DNA of 64,000 nucleotides from Nocardiopsis sp. ATB16-24 (GTDB lineage: Bacteria > Actinomycetota > Actinomycetes > Streptosporangiales > Streptosporangiaceae). A program made the translations under genes and the position numbers. Positions 32,349 to 40,828 of the stretch are shown piece after piece; position 1 is the stretch's first letter; each line of letters begins with the position of its first letter. The notes under the pieces are model-generated. The model did not search any database. It worked only from the letters and a program-made list of their open reading frames with translations, and was not told where the DNA came from. The stretch covers positions 62,001-126,000 of the forward strand of contig NZ_JASCXJ010000009.1 of assembly GCF_030271535.1 (NCBI RefSeq), read 5' to 3'.

Positions 32349-32834
32349 CGCGTTCCCTCCGATTCGTGCTCTCCCCGTGCGTCCACGAGGGCTTCCGCGG
32401 TGTGCGTCGTCCTGGGCGGCGTACCTGCGCCCGTACCGTGCAGATGCACGAACCGCTTCTCTTTTTCGCAGGCCAGAATGCATTTTCTGGAAATATGATG
32501 TATCTCTCCCCCAGGAAGGACTAAAGTCCTCACTCTGAGGGAAACCGGGGAGAAGGCCGAGGGGAAGGAGCACACACGGGGATACACGAAACACCCTTCA
32601 TGGCTGATGCAGGCCTTCTTCCGGGGGCGGCCCGGTGTCCCAGGTGTCGACGCACAAGCCCCATTGTCACATAAGCCCCACCAGTGACCATAGGACACGT
32701 ACAAGCACCAACACGGAGGATCGTAACCGCCGCTCAGGAGGCGTGACAACGCATCACCGATTTTCGGTCATTCCGCTTCGCTATTCGGTCGGCGGCATAA
32801 CTCCCGAGAAAAACCATCCCCTGACAGCAAGAAG
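32349..32834 (-). promoter_or_regulatory. PKS operon leader with three dyads
   Basis: This 486-bp gap upstream of the first PKS gene is AT-richer than its surroundings and has no gene. Three inverted repeats lie in it: CGTGCA-GA-TGCACG (32437-32450), CCAGAA-TGCATT-TTCTGG (32473-32490) and AGGACT-AA-AGTCCT (32517-32530). They lie 89-182 bp upstream of the TTG start, where a promoter and operators are expected. No pathway-specific regulator gene is in the window, so the trans-acting factor would be encoded elsewhere. Confidence 0.5.
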
Positions 32835-32858
32835 CCCGATGTCCCCAAGGACATCGGG
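32835..32858. terminator. Perfect hairpin after the monooxygenase/conservon genes
   Basis: CCCGATGTCC (32835-32844), loop CCAA, GGACATCGGG (32849-32858). On the minus strand it follows the StyA-like frame (TGA at 32881-32883) and is followed by a short pyrimidine-rich stretch. It would insulate the conservon and monooxygenase transcript from the PKS promoter. Confidence 0.75.
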
Positions 32859-32880
32859 CGGGGGCGCGACGGCGCGGCGG

Positions 32881-33060
32881 TCAGTCGCCGTGCCGGGCAC
32901 GGACCTCGGCGAGATATTGCCTGGCCAGATCCGGGTCGAGAAGCCAGGTGGAGTAATCCGGCGGGTAGTCCCACCCCTGAATCCACCTGTCCCCCACCTC
33001 GGGATAGGTGTTGGCCCCTTCGATGAGCTCGTAGAAGTACGGCGGAAGATCACCTGGCTC
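32881..33060 (-). other. In-frame 59-codon 3' extension beyond an amber stop
   Basis: Directly after the TAG at 33061-33063 the same frame stays open for 59 codons to a TGA at 32881-32883. The encoded segment is protein-like and acidic/aromatic, with pieces such as PPYFYELIEGANTYPEVGD, DYSTWLLDPDLARQYL and a C-terminal helix. This is the kind of end seen in StyA-family monooxygenases. Adding it restores about 420 residues, close to the usual StyA length of about 415. It is best read as the severed C-terminus of the gene at 33061-34143. Confidence 0.75.
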
Positions 33061-34143
33061 CTACATCGTGGAGTTCATCTCCGACCAGAGCTGGTTGTGC
33101 AGACCGAACTCCCAGAAACGGTCGAACGCCCCGACCAGGAAATCCTCGTCGAACTCGCGATCGCCGTGCTCCATGATGCTTTCCAGGTATGCCTGAGCGC
33201 AACGCGTGGAGTTGTTCCAGCTCTGGCACACATACGGATCCATCGTGACGACCACGTCCGCCATACCGAGGACGCGTCCACCGGACGGAAGCACGCCCAC
33301 GGGATTACGGACCTGGGGCGTCAGGTCCTCGACCAGGGTGCTGTTGCCATCGACCAGAACCGCGTCCTTGGCGCGCTCGAAGTACTCGGGCGCGTACTGG
33401 CGGAGGAGATCCTTCATCCGCCGCAGTTGCTCCTCAGGTCCCGGGCGGTCAGGCCAGGCGTCCATGGGACCACCGCGTTTGTCCACCATCATCAGTGTGT
33501 GGCAGGGACCCTCTTGAGCGAGGATCGGCATGAAGTTGATATTGCCCGCGTCCGCCGCCGACGCGGCCCAGCCGATGTTCTCCTCACCCTGTTCGTCAGG
33601 CCAGACGTCGTACACGTACGCTTGAGCGATCGAACGAGGCCTGGCTCCACTGAACCTGCTCTCGTCGTAGTCGAAGAGCTGCCCCAGCTCCCCGTGCCCG
33701 ACCGCCACGATGATGAGCTCGAACATCCGGGAGAAGTAGTCCAGGTCGGTGACGGTGACTCCGTGGATGACGACCTTGCCGCCCCGGTCCTCGAAGTACT
33801 CCAGCCAGTCGGCCATCTTCACACGCCGGTCGACCGAGACCATGTAGTCGTTGTCTTTGCCGGTTCTTCCCTTGAAGGACACCAAAGGCCGACCCTGCCC
33901 TGGATACAGGTGCACCTTCTGTTCCCGAATCTGCGGAGACAGAGCGCTCCAGAGATCAAGGTCGTGGTGCCGTTCGTAGTCCAGCGCCGTGGGGAGCGTG
34001 AACTGCGAAATCGACGGTTTACCGGTACGGATCTCCATCGAGGACTGCCCCGTGATCACCGTGACGTCGTATCCGTGGGTCAGGAGGCCGTGAGCCAGGT
34101 GTAGACCGGCGTGGCCCGCGCCGACGATAAGGATCTTGCGCAT
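33061..34143 (-). CDS. StyA-like flavin monooxygenase, truncated by an in-frame amber codon
   Basis: A product of 360 residues resembling the FAD oxygenase of styrene/indole monooxygenases. The N-terminal Rossmann motif is 'ILIVGAGHAGLHLAHGLL'. Further on are a 'KPSISQFTLPTALDYER' segment, 'VDRRVKMADWLEYFEDRGG' and the C-terminal 'VLGMADVVVTMDPYVCQSWNNS' that contacts FAD. The frame is interrupted by TAG at 33061-33063. Another 59 codons continue in the same frame (32881-33060), so the enzyme lacks its C-terminal helix bundle unless the codon is read through. No StyB reductase is nearby. It lies 59 bp downstream of cvnD on the same strand, suggesting it is part of the conservon transcript, and 0.7 kb upstream of the PKS. 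Substrate unknown; a role as a tailoring enzyme is speculative. Confidence 0.8.
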   Translation of the reverse strand: MRKILIVGAGHAGLHLAHGLLTHGYDVTVITGQSSMEIRTGKPSISQFTLPTALDYERHHDLDLWSALSPQIREQKVHLYPGQGRPLVSFKGRTGKDNDYMVSVDRRVKMADWLEYFEDRGGKVVIHGVTVTDLDYFSRMFELIIVAVGHGELGQLFDYDESRFSGARPRSIAQAYVYDVWPDEQGEENIGWAASAADAGNINFMPILAQEGPCHTLMMVDKRGGPMDAWPDRPGPEEQLRRMKDLLRQYAPEYFERAKDAVLVDGNSTLVEDLTPQVRNPVGVLPSGGRVLGMADVVVTMDPYVCQSWNNSTRCAQAYLESIMEHGDREFDEDFLVGAFDRFWEFGLHNQLWSEMNSTM

Positions 34144-34202
34144 TGTCGCTAACTTTCCTGGGGGATCTGCGGGGCGGTGGGGAGACCGGGTCTCCCCACC
34201 CG

Positions 34203-34808
34203 TCAAGCGACGGGCTCGCTGGCGCGATTGTGCTCCAACGCGTACCGCAGCAGCGTCTTGAGCACCTCACCCCCGGACAGCCGATTCCGAGCGTCGAAGT
34301 CGATGATGGGCACCTCCGGACTGACCTCCAGCGCTTCGCGGACCTGTTCGGAGGTGTAGTCGAGGCGGCCCTCGAACTTGTTCAGCGCCACGATGTAGGG
34401 GATGCGCTTGTTCGTCTCGAAGTAGTCGACGGCGTCGAAGGAATCCGCGAGCCTTCGGCAGTCGACCACGACGACGGCGCCCACGGCGCCCCGGACCAGA
34501 TCGTCCCACATGAACCAGAAACGCGCCTGGCCCGGTGTTCCGAACATGTACATGACCAGTTCGTCGTCGATGGTGATGCGACCGAAGTCCATCGCGACGG
34601 TGGTGGTCGTCTTGTCTGGTGTGATCGAAGTGTCGTCATGACCGATGCTGGCCTCGGTCATGATCGCCTCGGTCGTGACCGGCGGAATCTCCGACACCGA
34701 GCGCACCAAGGTCGTCTTACCGGCACCGAAGCCACCGGCGATGACGATCTTGCTCGACATCTTCTTGCGATTGGACCGCTTGTCACTGGAAAAGTCGTTC
34801 GAGACCAC
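34203..34808 (-). CDS. cvnD: Conservon GTP-binding protein CvnD
   Basis: A small Ras/Arf-like GTPase of 201 residues. The P-loop is 'VIAGGFGAGKTTLV', switch II lies around 'FGTPGQARFW', and the base-recognition motif is ALNKFEG (N-K-x-x form). It is the fourth component of the actinomycete conservon, which acts as a membrane-associated G-protein-like switch with CvnA, B and C. The GTG at 34808 overlaps cvnC by 26 bp and has GGAGAG upstream. The internal ATG at 34760 is an alternative start giving 185 residues. In conservons this protein is often followed by a monooxygenase or P450; here the following gene is the StyA-like flavoprotein. Confidence 0.9.
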   Translation of the reverse strand: MVSNDFSSDKRSNRKKMSSKIVIAGGFGAGKTTLVRSVSEIPPVTTEAIMTEASIGHDDTSITPDKTTTTVAMDFGRITIDDELVMYMFGTPGQARFWFMWDDLVRGAVGAVVVVDCRRLADSFDAVDYFETNKRIPYIVALNKFEGRLDYTSEQVREALEVSPEVPIIDFDARNRLSGGEVLKTLLRYALEHNRASEPVA

Positions 34809-35142
34809 GAAGAGCCCTCTCCAGAACCTGGTTTTCCGATGGACTGCTGCCGGTGATGGTCGGGTGGATGTACACCAGGTCCTGTTCAGCCAGGTCACTG
34901 ATGAGGACCTGGGTGACGCCCAGTGGGATGTTCAGCTCGGCCGAGACCTCGGCCAGTGACCGGGTCTCCCGGCACAGCTTGTAGATGTTGATCGACTCCG
35001 GCATGAGGGTGCTGGGAGGCTCCTGCCCGGGCTCGGACGTCGAAACCAGAGTCTGCACCATCAGCGGATGCCGTGACCGCGTCCGCCCACCGGTGAAGGT
35101 GAACGGGCGGACACGGTTACTCCTTCGCCTGCGGAAGCTCAT
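34783..35142 (-). CDS. cvnC: Conservon DUF742 protein CvnC
   Basis: A DUF742 protein of 119 residues. Visible family features are 'VRPFTFTGGRTRSRHPL' near the N-terminus, 'LVSTSE', 'ESINIYKLCRETRSLAEVSA', and a winged-helix-like core 'LNIPLGVTQVLISDLAEQDLVYIHP'. It links the sensor/roadblock components to the GTPase CvnD. A GGAAAGG motif precedes the ATG at 35142; it begins 43 bp after cvnB ends and overlaps cvnD. Confidence 0.9.
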   Translation of the reverse strand: MSFRRRRSNRVRPFTFTGGRTRSRHPLMVQTLVSTSEPGQEPPSTLMPESINIYKLCRETRSLAEVSAELNIPLGVTQVLISDLAEQDLVYIHPTITGSSPSENQVLERALRGLERLFQ

Positions 35143-35185
35143 AGCCGAGGCAACCTTTCCTCCCGAACGGTTTCGGTCACCGTCG

Positions 35186-35611
35186 TCAGTTCTGGATGAC
35201 CTCGCGCAGTTGCGATCGCAGCTGCGGCGTGAGCACATGGGCGACGTTCTCCACGAGCTTGGTCATCTGGAAACCGACGAGCTTGAGCTCGGTGCCCGGA
35301 GCGGTGAGGACCGCCATGCAGGAACCGTCGCTGATCGCCATGATGAACAGGTGTCCGTGGTTGAAGCGGACGAGCAGTTGTTCGCACTCACCCCGCTGAA
35401 AGAGGCTCGCACCACCGACGGCCAGGCTGTGCAGGCCGCTGGCGATGGCCGCGAGCTGCTCGGCGTGCTCCTCGGGGAAATCACTGGAGTGGGTCAGGAC
35501 CAAGCCGTCGGAGGAGACCACGACGGCGTGCTCGACCCCGCGCACGTCCCGGACGAACCGGTCGATGAGCCAGGAGAAGTTCTCAACACTGTCGTTCACG
35601 GATTCAGTCAT
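35186..35611 (-). CDS. cvnB: Conservon roadblock/LC7 protein CvnB
   Basis: A roadblock/LC7 fold protein of 141 residues, the GTPase-regulating component of conservons. Typical elements are 'FSWLIDRFVRDVRGVEHAVVVSSDGL' at the start (a longer stretch, conserved in pieces), 'AEQLAAIASGLHSLA', 'LLVRFNHGHLFIM' and 'GFQMTKLVENVAHVLTPQLR' near the end. It probably acts as a dimer that controls CvnD. It is located 94 bp downstream of cvnA. Confidence 0.92.
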   Translation of the reverse strand: MTESVNDSVENFSWLIDRFVRDVRGVEHAVVVSSDGLVLTHSSDFPEEHAEQLAAIASGLHSLAVGGASLFQRGECEQLLVRFNHGHLFIMAISDGSCMAVLTAPGTELKLVGFQMTKLVENVAHVLTPQLRSQLREVIQN

Positions 35612-35705
35612 CGCTGTGCCTTACCTGCCTGGGCCGAGTGTCGTTTTCGTTGGGGGATCTGGAAGGGCCCTCCGGGGGAGGCGCCCGTGGTCGTGTGGGA
35701 GTCCG

Positions 35706-38399
35706 TCATTTCTTGTCGCCCTTGGGCTCGTCCGCTCCCTCTCGCGCCTCTCGCTCACCGTCGAAGAAGTCGCCGAGCTCGTCGTGGATCTGCTTCGCCC
35801 GGGCCTCACCGGTCAGTTTGGGCGGGGTGTCCTCGCGGGCCTTGGGCGGACCGTCGGGCGTCTGTCCGGGGCGCGGCATCATCCGCAACGGCGAACCGTG
35901 CGGAGTGGCACTGCGCCGAGGCAGACCGGCGGCGGTGACCGCGGAGCTTCCGCCCGCCGAAGACTTGGCCGCACCGTTGGAGGGCCTGGCCACACCGTTG
36001 GAGGAGGGTGTGGAGGCGACGGGCTTCACCGGGGCGGTCGACCTGGGGGGCGCGACCGGCGCCGCCGGGGCACTCGCCGGGATGGAAGAGGTACGGGCCT
36101 GTCCGGGGGTTCTCGGCGTGGCCACGCGCAGGAGCTTCTTGGGGATGATCGTGTAGGCGCTCACCCCTCGGAAGGAGCGTGATTCGAGCCGGGTCTCCAG
36201 GCCGTGCTTCTCCGCGATCCGACTGGCGACGTACAGGCCCATGTGGCGGGGCACGGTGTCGTCCAGCACGGGCTCGCCGCTCAGGCGTTGGTTGAGCTCG
36301 CCGAGCTGTGCTTCGGGGATGCCCACCCCCTCGTCCTCCACGACGATCATGAGGCGGCCGTCGTTCAGCTCCTGGGCGCTGATCACGACCTGGGAGTGCT
36401 CGGGGGAGTTGGCCGTGGCGTTGTCCAGGAGTTCGGCGAGCAGGTGACTGATGTCGTCCGCCGCCATACCGGTGATGGAGGTCTGGGGGATCTTGCCCAG
36501 GCGGACCCTGGGGTAGTCCTTGATCTCGGAGGTCGCCGCGCGGGCCACGTCGAGCAGGGGGACGATCTCGTCGTGGGCGTCGGACTCCCCGCCGTCGTGT
36601 CCGGTGAGCACCAGGAAGTTTTCCCCGTTGCGCCGCATACGGGTCGCGAAGTTGTCGATCTGGAAGAGCTTGTCGAGAAGGTCGGGGTCCTTGGCCTCGG
36701 TCTCCAGTTCCTCGACCATCTCCAACAGGGCGTCCACGAGCGACAGGTCGCGCATGGCCAGACCGGCGAGCGCCTCGTTGAGCAGTCCGTCGTCGGATCC
36801 CGTCCCGGTCTCGTCGGCCTCGGCGACCACGCTGCGCTCCTGTGCCGTCTGGGCCACGGGCTCGAGGTCCTCCTCCTCGGGAACGGCCGCGGTCCGCTGT
36901 TCCTCCGGTTCGGTCCCGACCTCGGGGGCCGCGGCCTTCTCGGGCTCCTCCTCGGACGCGGCTTCCCGCTCCGCGTGGGGAAGGGCCCGGCCCTCGCGCG
37001 CGTCGCCGCCCGACTCGGAGAGTTCGGCGAGGAGGGTACTGGCCGACTCGGCGCTGATGACCTGCGGCTGCTGTCCGGCGGCGAGCACGATGACGTGCTG
37101 GACCGGCTGTCCGTAGGGGTTGTACTGGCCCGTGTAGAAGACCGGTTGGCCGTGCAGGACGTAGCCGGGCGGTTGGAAGGGCGCCGGGTAGGCGCTCTGG
37201 TAGGCGACCAGGTGCTGGGGCGGGTACGGCGCCGGATAGGGAGCGGGCTGCGGCTGGTAGTGCGTCTGATGCGGAGCGTAGGAGACGGGCGGGCCCTGGG
37301 GGTGGGGGGCGTAGCCGCCGTGCTGTTGAGGCGCGGGCGCGTAACCCTCGGGGCGAGGCCCGTGGAGGTTCTGGTCCTGCCAGTGGGGCGGGCCTCCGTA
37401 GGGCGTGCCCGGAGCCTGGTGGTAGGGACCGCCGTGCGCGGCGTAGGGGTCATGGCCCATAGGGGCGGGAGGCTGGACCGGCCCCGGCTGTGGCGCGTAT
37501 CCCTGCCGGTCCGGCTGAGGCGGGGGTGCCTGGTGGGGGTGCTGCGGGTGTGCGTTCCAGGCGGGCGTCCACGCAGGCTGCTGGTTCGACTGTTCTCCTT
37601 GGGGCGTCGTGTCGGGCTCCGCCTGCGGCCGTGCGCCGCTCCGCTCCTCGTCCTGGATCCCGCCGGCCTCGGTCGGTGCCCACGGTTGCGGTGAGGTTCG
37701 GGGCGACACCGCCTCGTCCTGACGGTCCTCGGCCTGAGGTCCGGACCTCGAATCCTCGGAGCTCTGGGCCTCGGTCCGTGCGGGAGCGGGCTGCGAAGGC
37801 GGGGGCTGTTGGGGCGCGGTGGCCGGGGTCGCGGGAGACGCCTGTGTCGATGCCACGGGCTTGTCGGTCTGCTCCGGACGCTCGGAGGAAGTGTCAGTCA
37901 TGGTGTCCGTGGTGGCCGGGATGTGGGAGGAACGTGGTTCGGGCTCGTTCAGACCGACGCCCCGCCACTGGCCGACGGGCGTCGCTCCGCTGTCGACCTC
38001 GTCGACGTTCACCCGCCGCTTGGTGTAGGGGTTGGGCACGCTCACCCTGGCGGAGGGGCGGTATCCGTTCTCGGTCGGTCCCGAGAAGGATCCGGTGGCG
38101 GGTGAGGCGGACTCGCCGCCACGCGCCGTCTTACCGCTCTGGGGAGCGTCATCGGCCTGGTGCTGCCCCCTGTCCGGGGCGCGGCCGGGGTCCTGCGAAT
38201 GCGGATGCACGGGATGATGCACGGGATTTCCTTGCTCGGTCTCCGGTGAGGAGGGTTCGTGGGCCCTGACCATGCGGGAGATGGCCCTGCGGAACACGCC
38301 CTCTCGTCTGGCTCCTTGCCCGCCCTCCGCCGATGGTCTGTGTCCGTCCCCGCCGAAGCGGGAGGTGGGGCTGTCTCGCGGCGACGGCGCCTCTGCCAC
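35706..38399 (-). CDS. cvnA: CvnA-like histidine-kinase-type ATPase, soluble variant
   Basis: A protein of 897 residues. The C-terminal part (about 560-790) carries a dimerisation-like helix region ('DLSLVDALLEMVEELETEA', 'LFQIDNFATRMRRNGENFLVL') and a HATPase domain: N-box 'HLLAELLDNATANSPEH', 'VEDEGVGIP' and 'GLYVASRIAEKHGL'. This is the conservon CvnA arrangement, which usually lacks a phosphoacceptor His. Unlike typical CvnA, no transmembrane segments or nitrate-sensing domain are seen. The first ~500 residues are proline/glutamine/tyrosine-rich low complexity, and the C-terminal ~120 are Ala/Pro/Ser-rich. The start chosen is GTG 38399, preceded by GAGGAG at 8 bases. A longer frame to 38633 exists but would run over a 22-bp palindrome. 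First gene of the conservon. Confidence 0.8.
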   Translation of the reverse strand: MAEAPSPRDSPTSRFGGDGHRPSAEGGQGARREGVFRRAISRMVRAHEPSSPETEQGNPVHHPVHPHSQDPGRAPDRGQHQADDAPQSGKTARGGESASPATGSFSGPTENGYRPSARVSVPNPYTKRRVNVDEVDSGATPVGQWRGVGLNEPEPRSSHIPATTDTMTDTSSERPEQTDKPVASTQASPATPATAPQQPPPSQPAPARTEAQSSEDSRSGPQAEDRQDEAVSPRTSPQPWAPTEAGGIQDEERSGARPQAEPDTTPQGEQSNQQPAWTPAWNAHPQHPHQAPPPQPDRQGYAPQPGPVQPPAPMGHDPYAAHGGPYHQAPGTPYGGPPHWQDQNLHGPRPEGYAPAPQQHGGYAPHPQGPPVSYAPHQTHYQPQPAPYPAPYPPQHLVAYQSAYPAPFQPPGYVLHGQPVFYTGQYNPYGQPVQHVIVLAAGQQPQVISAESASTLLAELSESGGDAREGRALPHAEREAASEEEPEKAAAPEVGTEPEEQRTAAVPEEEDLEPVAQTAQERSVVAEADETGTGSDDGLLNEALAGLAMRDLSLVDALLEMVEELETEAKDPDLLDKLFQIDNFATRMRRNGENFLVLTGHDGGESDAHDEIVPLLDVARAATSEIKDYPRVRLGKIPQTSITGMAADDISHLLAELLDNATANSPEHSQVVISAQELNDGRLMIVVEDEGVGIPEAQLGELNQRLSGEPVLDDTVPRHMGLYVASRIAEKHGLETRLESRSFRGVSAYTIIPKKLLRVATPRTPGQARTSSIPASAPAAPVAPPRSTAPVKPVASTPSSNGVARPSNGAAKSSAGGSSAVTAAGLPRRSATPHGSPLRMMPRPGQTPDGPPKAREDTPPKLTGEARAKQIHDELGDFFDGEREAREGADEPKGDKK

Positions 38400-38546
38400 A
38401 GTCTCGTCTCCTCGTCTCAGGTGGGCGGATCGGCGGCGGTCCCACGCCACCACCCTGATCTGGGAGGTGACCACCTCGAGGACCGTGACGGGACCCGTGG
38501 CAGCCGGGTGCCCGTACGCCGGGGGAACGCCTTGGCGAGGGCCGAG

Positions 38547-38568
38547 TGTCCCCGCACGTGCGGGGACA
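38547..38568. promoter_or_regulatory. Perfect 22-bp palindrome upstream of the conservon
   Basis: TGTCCCCGCAC followed directly by its reverse complement GTGCGGGGACA. It lies about 150 bp upstream of the chosen cvnA start and 270 bp after the end of the upstream reductase gene. It may be an operator or form a cruciform/terminator. It also looks like a single type I-E CRISPR repeat core, but there is no array. Confidence 0.6.
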
Positions 38569-38837
38569 TGGGCGGGAACAAAACCCCATCCGCCGACAAG
38601 TATGCACTCCCCGCACAATTCCTGTACTTCCACCGAGAACCGTCGTTCGGTTCGTCAGACTAACAAAGGTCGGCGGGCTTGGCAGAAGAATCAAAGAAGC
38701 ACCGGGAAGGAACCCGGAGGAGCGCCTCTGACGTGCGAGAACACCACTGTCAAGGCGCACCGCCCCGGGTTGTTTTTGTGAGGATTATGAAGAAATGTCT
38801 GTTTCTGGTCCGGTGTCAGTCAATCGCGGACCGGAGG

Positions 38838-40082
38838 CTACAGGTCGAGTCCGATCTGTCCCGCACGTGCGTTGACCAGCGCGGACATGTTCCCCGGCGG
38901 TTGTGCGTTGTCGCGGATCAGCTGGTGCGCCAGTCCGATCTCGTCGAATTGGACGATCTTCGTCACACAGGGATCGAGCTGTCCGCCCGCGACGAGGTCG
39001 ATCACCATCCGACACTGCGCCGGTGAGGCGAAGTGCGAGCCCTGGAGCCGCTTGAGGCGCATCCACAGGAAACGCAGGTCCACGTCGGCCTGGAAACCCG
39101 AGGTGGCCCCGCAGACGACCACCATCCCCGCGTTGTCACAGAGGTAGAGCGAGGTGGGAAGGGTGTTGGCTCCGGTGTGCTCGAAGACGATCCTGGGAGA
39201 GCGCCGCTCCCCCAACTCCTCCCAGAAGCGTTTGCCGAAGGCCCGCACCCCGCGCGTCCAGGCCGCGTAGGCCTGGGCGTCCCGCTCGTCGGGGACACGC
39301 CCCCAGTGATCGAACTCGGTACGCAGGATCGTGCCGACCGCCCCCAGATCACGGCACAGGCGCGCTTTGGCCTCGGTGGAGACCACGGCGATCGGCTTGC
39401 CGCCCACCTGGCGGGCCAGTTGGATCGCCGACGTGCCCAGGCCTCCCGCCCCTCCCCAGATCAGCACGGGATCGCCCGGACGGACCACGTTGGGCTCCCA
39501 GCCGAAGAGCTGACGATAGGAGGTGGCCGCGCTCACCAGGAAGCCGCCCGCCACGTCCCAGGGCAGGTTCTCGGGCTTGGGGTGGCACTGGAAGTCACGC
39601 ACCAGGGTGAACTGCCCGAAGGAGCCGAAGTTGTTCTCGTACCCCCACACCCGCATGCTCTGTGAGGCGATGGGATCGCGACCCAGCCGGATGTCCTCGG
39701 AGTCCTCCTCCCACTGTCCGGGGGACAGGATGACGTGGTCGCCGACCCGGACTCCGCGCACCCCCTCCCCCACCGCCCAGACCACGCCGGAGCCGTCGGA
39801 TCCACCGATGTGGTAGTCCTCGTCCGCCCCGGCCTTCTCGCGCATGGCGATGACGTCGACCGGGTGACCCAGTGCCGCCCAGACGTTGTTGTAGTTGATG
39901 CCCGCGGCCATCGTGTACACCAGGACGTGCCCGGGCCGGAGTTCGGGTACCGGGACGATCTCCCGCGCGAAGGCGTCACGGGGTTCGCCGTAGCGGTCAC
40001 GCCTGAGGGTGAAGGCGTGCATGCGGGCGGGCACGTGCCTCGGCGGGGGCATCTCACCGAGGTCGTACAGGTCCTTGTACAT
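38838..40082 (-). CDS. ccr: Crotonyl-CoA carboxylase/reductase-like enzyme
   Basis: A protein of 414 residues, an MDR-superfamily reductase. The closest family seen is crotonyl-CoA carboxylase/reductase (CCR), which makes ethylmalonyl-CoA or larger alkylmalonyl extenders from enoyl-CoA, NADPH and CO2. Shared features are 'INYNNVWAALGHPVDV' near residue 65, 'GGSDGSGVVWAVGEGV', 'RVWGYENNFGSFGQF', the nucleotide-binding 'LIWGGAGGLGTSAIQLARQVGG', 'EFDHWG', 'RIVFEHTGANTLPTSLYLC' and 'RFLWMRLKRLQGSHFA'. The segment before RFLWM reads SGFQADVDL, whereas in CCRs I recall a His-x-Tyr-Asp-Asn pattern there; the His implicated in CO2 binding may be absent. It could therefore be a plain acrylyl/enoyl-CoA reductase. 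Its position 7.7 kb from the PKS suggests precursor supply. Start ATG 40082. Confidence 0.82.
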   Translation of the reverse strand: MYKDLYDLGEMPPPRHVPARMHAFTLRRDRYGEPRDAFAREIVPVPELRPGHVLVYTMAAGINYNNVWAALGHPVDVIAMREKAGADEDYHIGGSDGSGVVWAVGEGVRGVRVGDHVILSPGQWEEDSEDIRLGRDPIASQSMRVWGYENNFGSFGQFTLVRDFQCHPKPENLPWDVAGGFLVSAATSYRQLFGWEPNVVRPGDPVLIWGGAGGLGTSAIQLARQVGGKPIAVVSTEAKARLCRDLGAVGTILRTEFDHWGRVPDERDAQAYAAWTRGVRAFGKRFWEELGERRSPRIVFEHTGANTLPTSLYLCDNAGMVVVCGATSGFQADVDLRFLWMRLKRLQGSHFASPAQCRMVIDLVAGGQLDPCVTKIVQFDEIGLAHQLIRDNAQPPGNMSALVNARAGQIGLDL

Positions 40083-40828
40083 GAGGATTCCCTGATTCCT
40101 GTGTGAGCGACGCCGACCTTCCCTGTTCTTCGTCGCGCCTAAATCCCTTTCGAAACCACTCTCCACCTGTGATTACGACGAATTCCCGGCCATCGAGAGC
40201 CGTTCCTGGAAACACCGGGAGGACGTTGATCGGGGAAAGGTCGATAGCCGATGAGGGGGGCGGGGGTCGAGCATGGAGGGAAGGCGATTCCGATGAAAAG
40301 AGCCGTGGGTCGAACACCGCCCACAGGAACGTCAATGGATCGCCTCTCCACCAACCTTACAGACATGAACGAGCATTACCACGGCAGAAGGAATGCCGCG
40401 CAGAACTGCGGTGGGCACCCGCCGGCATTCACCACGGCCGACACCGCCACCGGGTCGTCCGACCGGGCGCCCCCTGACCGGGGGCGGGCCGACGTGGTCC
40501 TCCCGATATCGCTCGTTGCGGGTGCCAGGGTTCCTCACCGTGGAGACTTCGCGACACGACCGCTCCGATCACCGGGCACAGGTGCTCCTGGCCCACGGCG
40601 GTCTATGGCAGCCTGTTCCCCGAGCGGTCGGACCGCAGCGTGCCGGACCCGTCGGTGCGCCCCGACGGGATCTGGCGCGGTGTCTTTCTCGTGCGGGCCC
40701 CTGCCTACGGCGCGAACATGGGCCGGATGCACCGCCCGGGTCGCGGAACACGATGACGTCCACGGATCCGGATCCCCTCAGGGGGTGTACCGGCCCCACT
40801 CGTTCGGGATCCTGCGCGAGGACAGCCC
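40083..40828. other. Non-coding/decayed region
   Basis: No intact gene is recognised. Base composition alternates between AT-richer (40,090-40,400) and GC-rich patches, and no frame has coding character with a start site. It borders a transposase remnant, so it may be debris from a former insertion. Confidence 0.4.

Noticed and set aside
38547..38568. CRISPR array
   Set aside because: Only one repeat-like unit, no spacers and no cas genes.
38400..38633. Longer N-terminus for CvnA
   Set aside because: The added codons lack coding character, cross the 22-bp palindrome, and a good ribosome binding site favours GTG at 38399.
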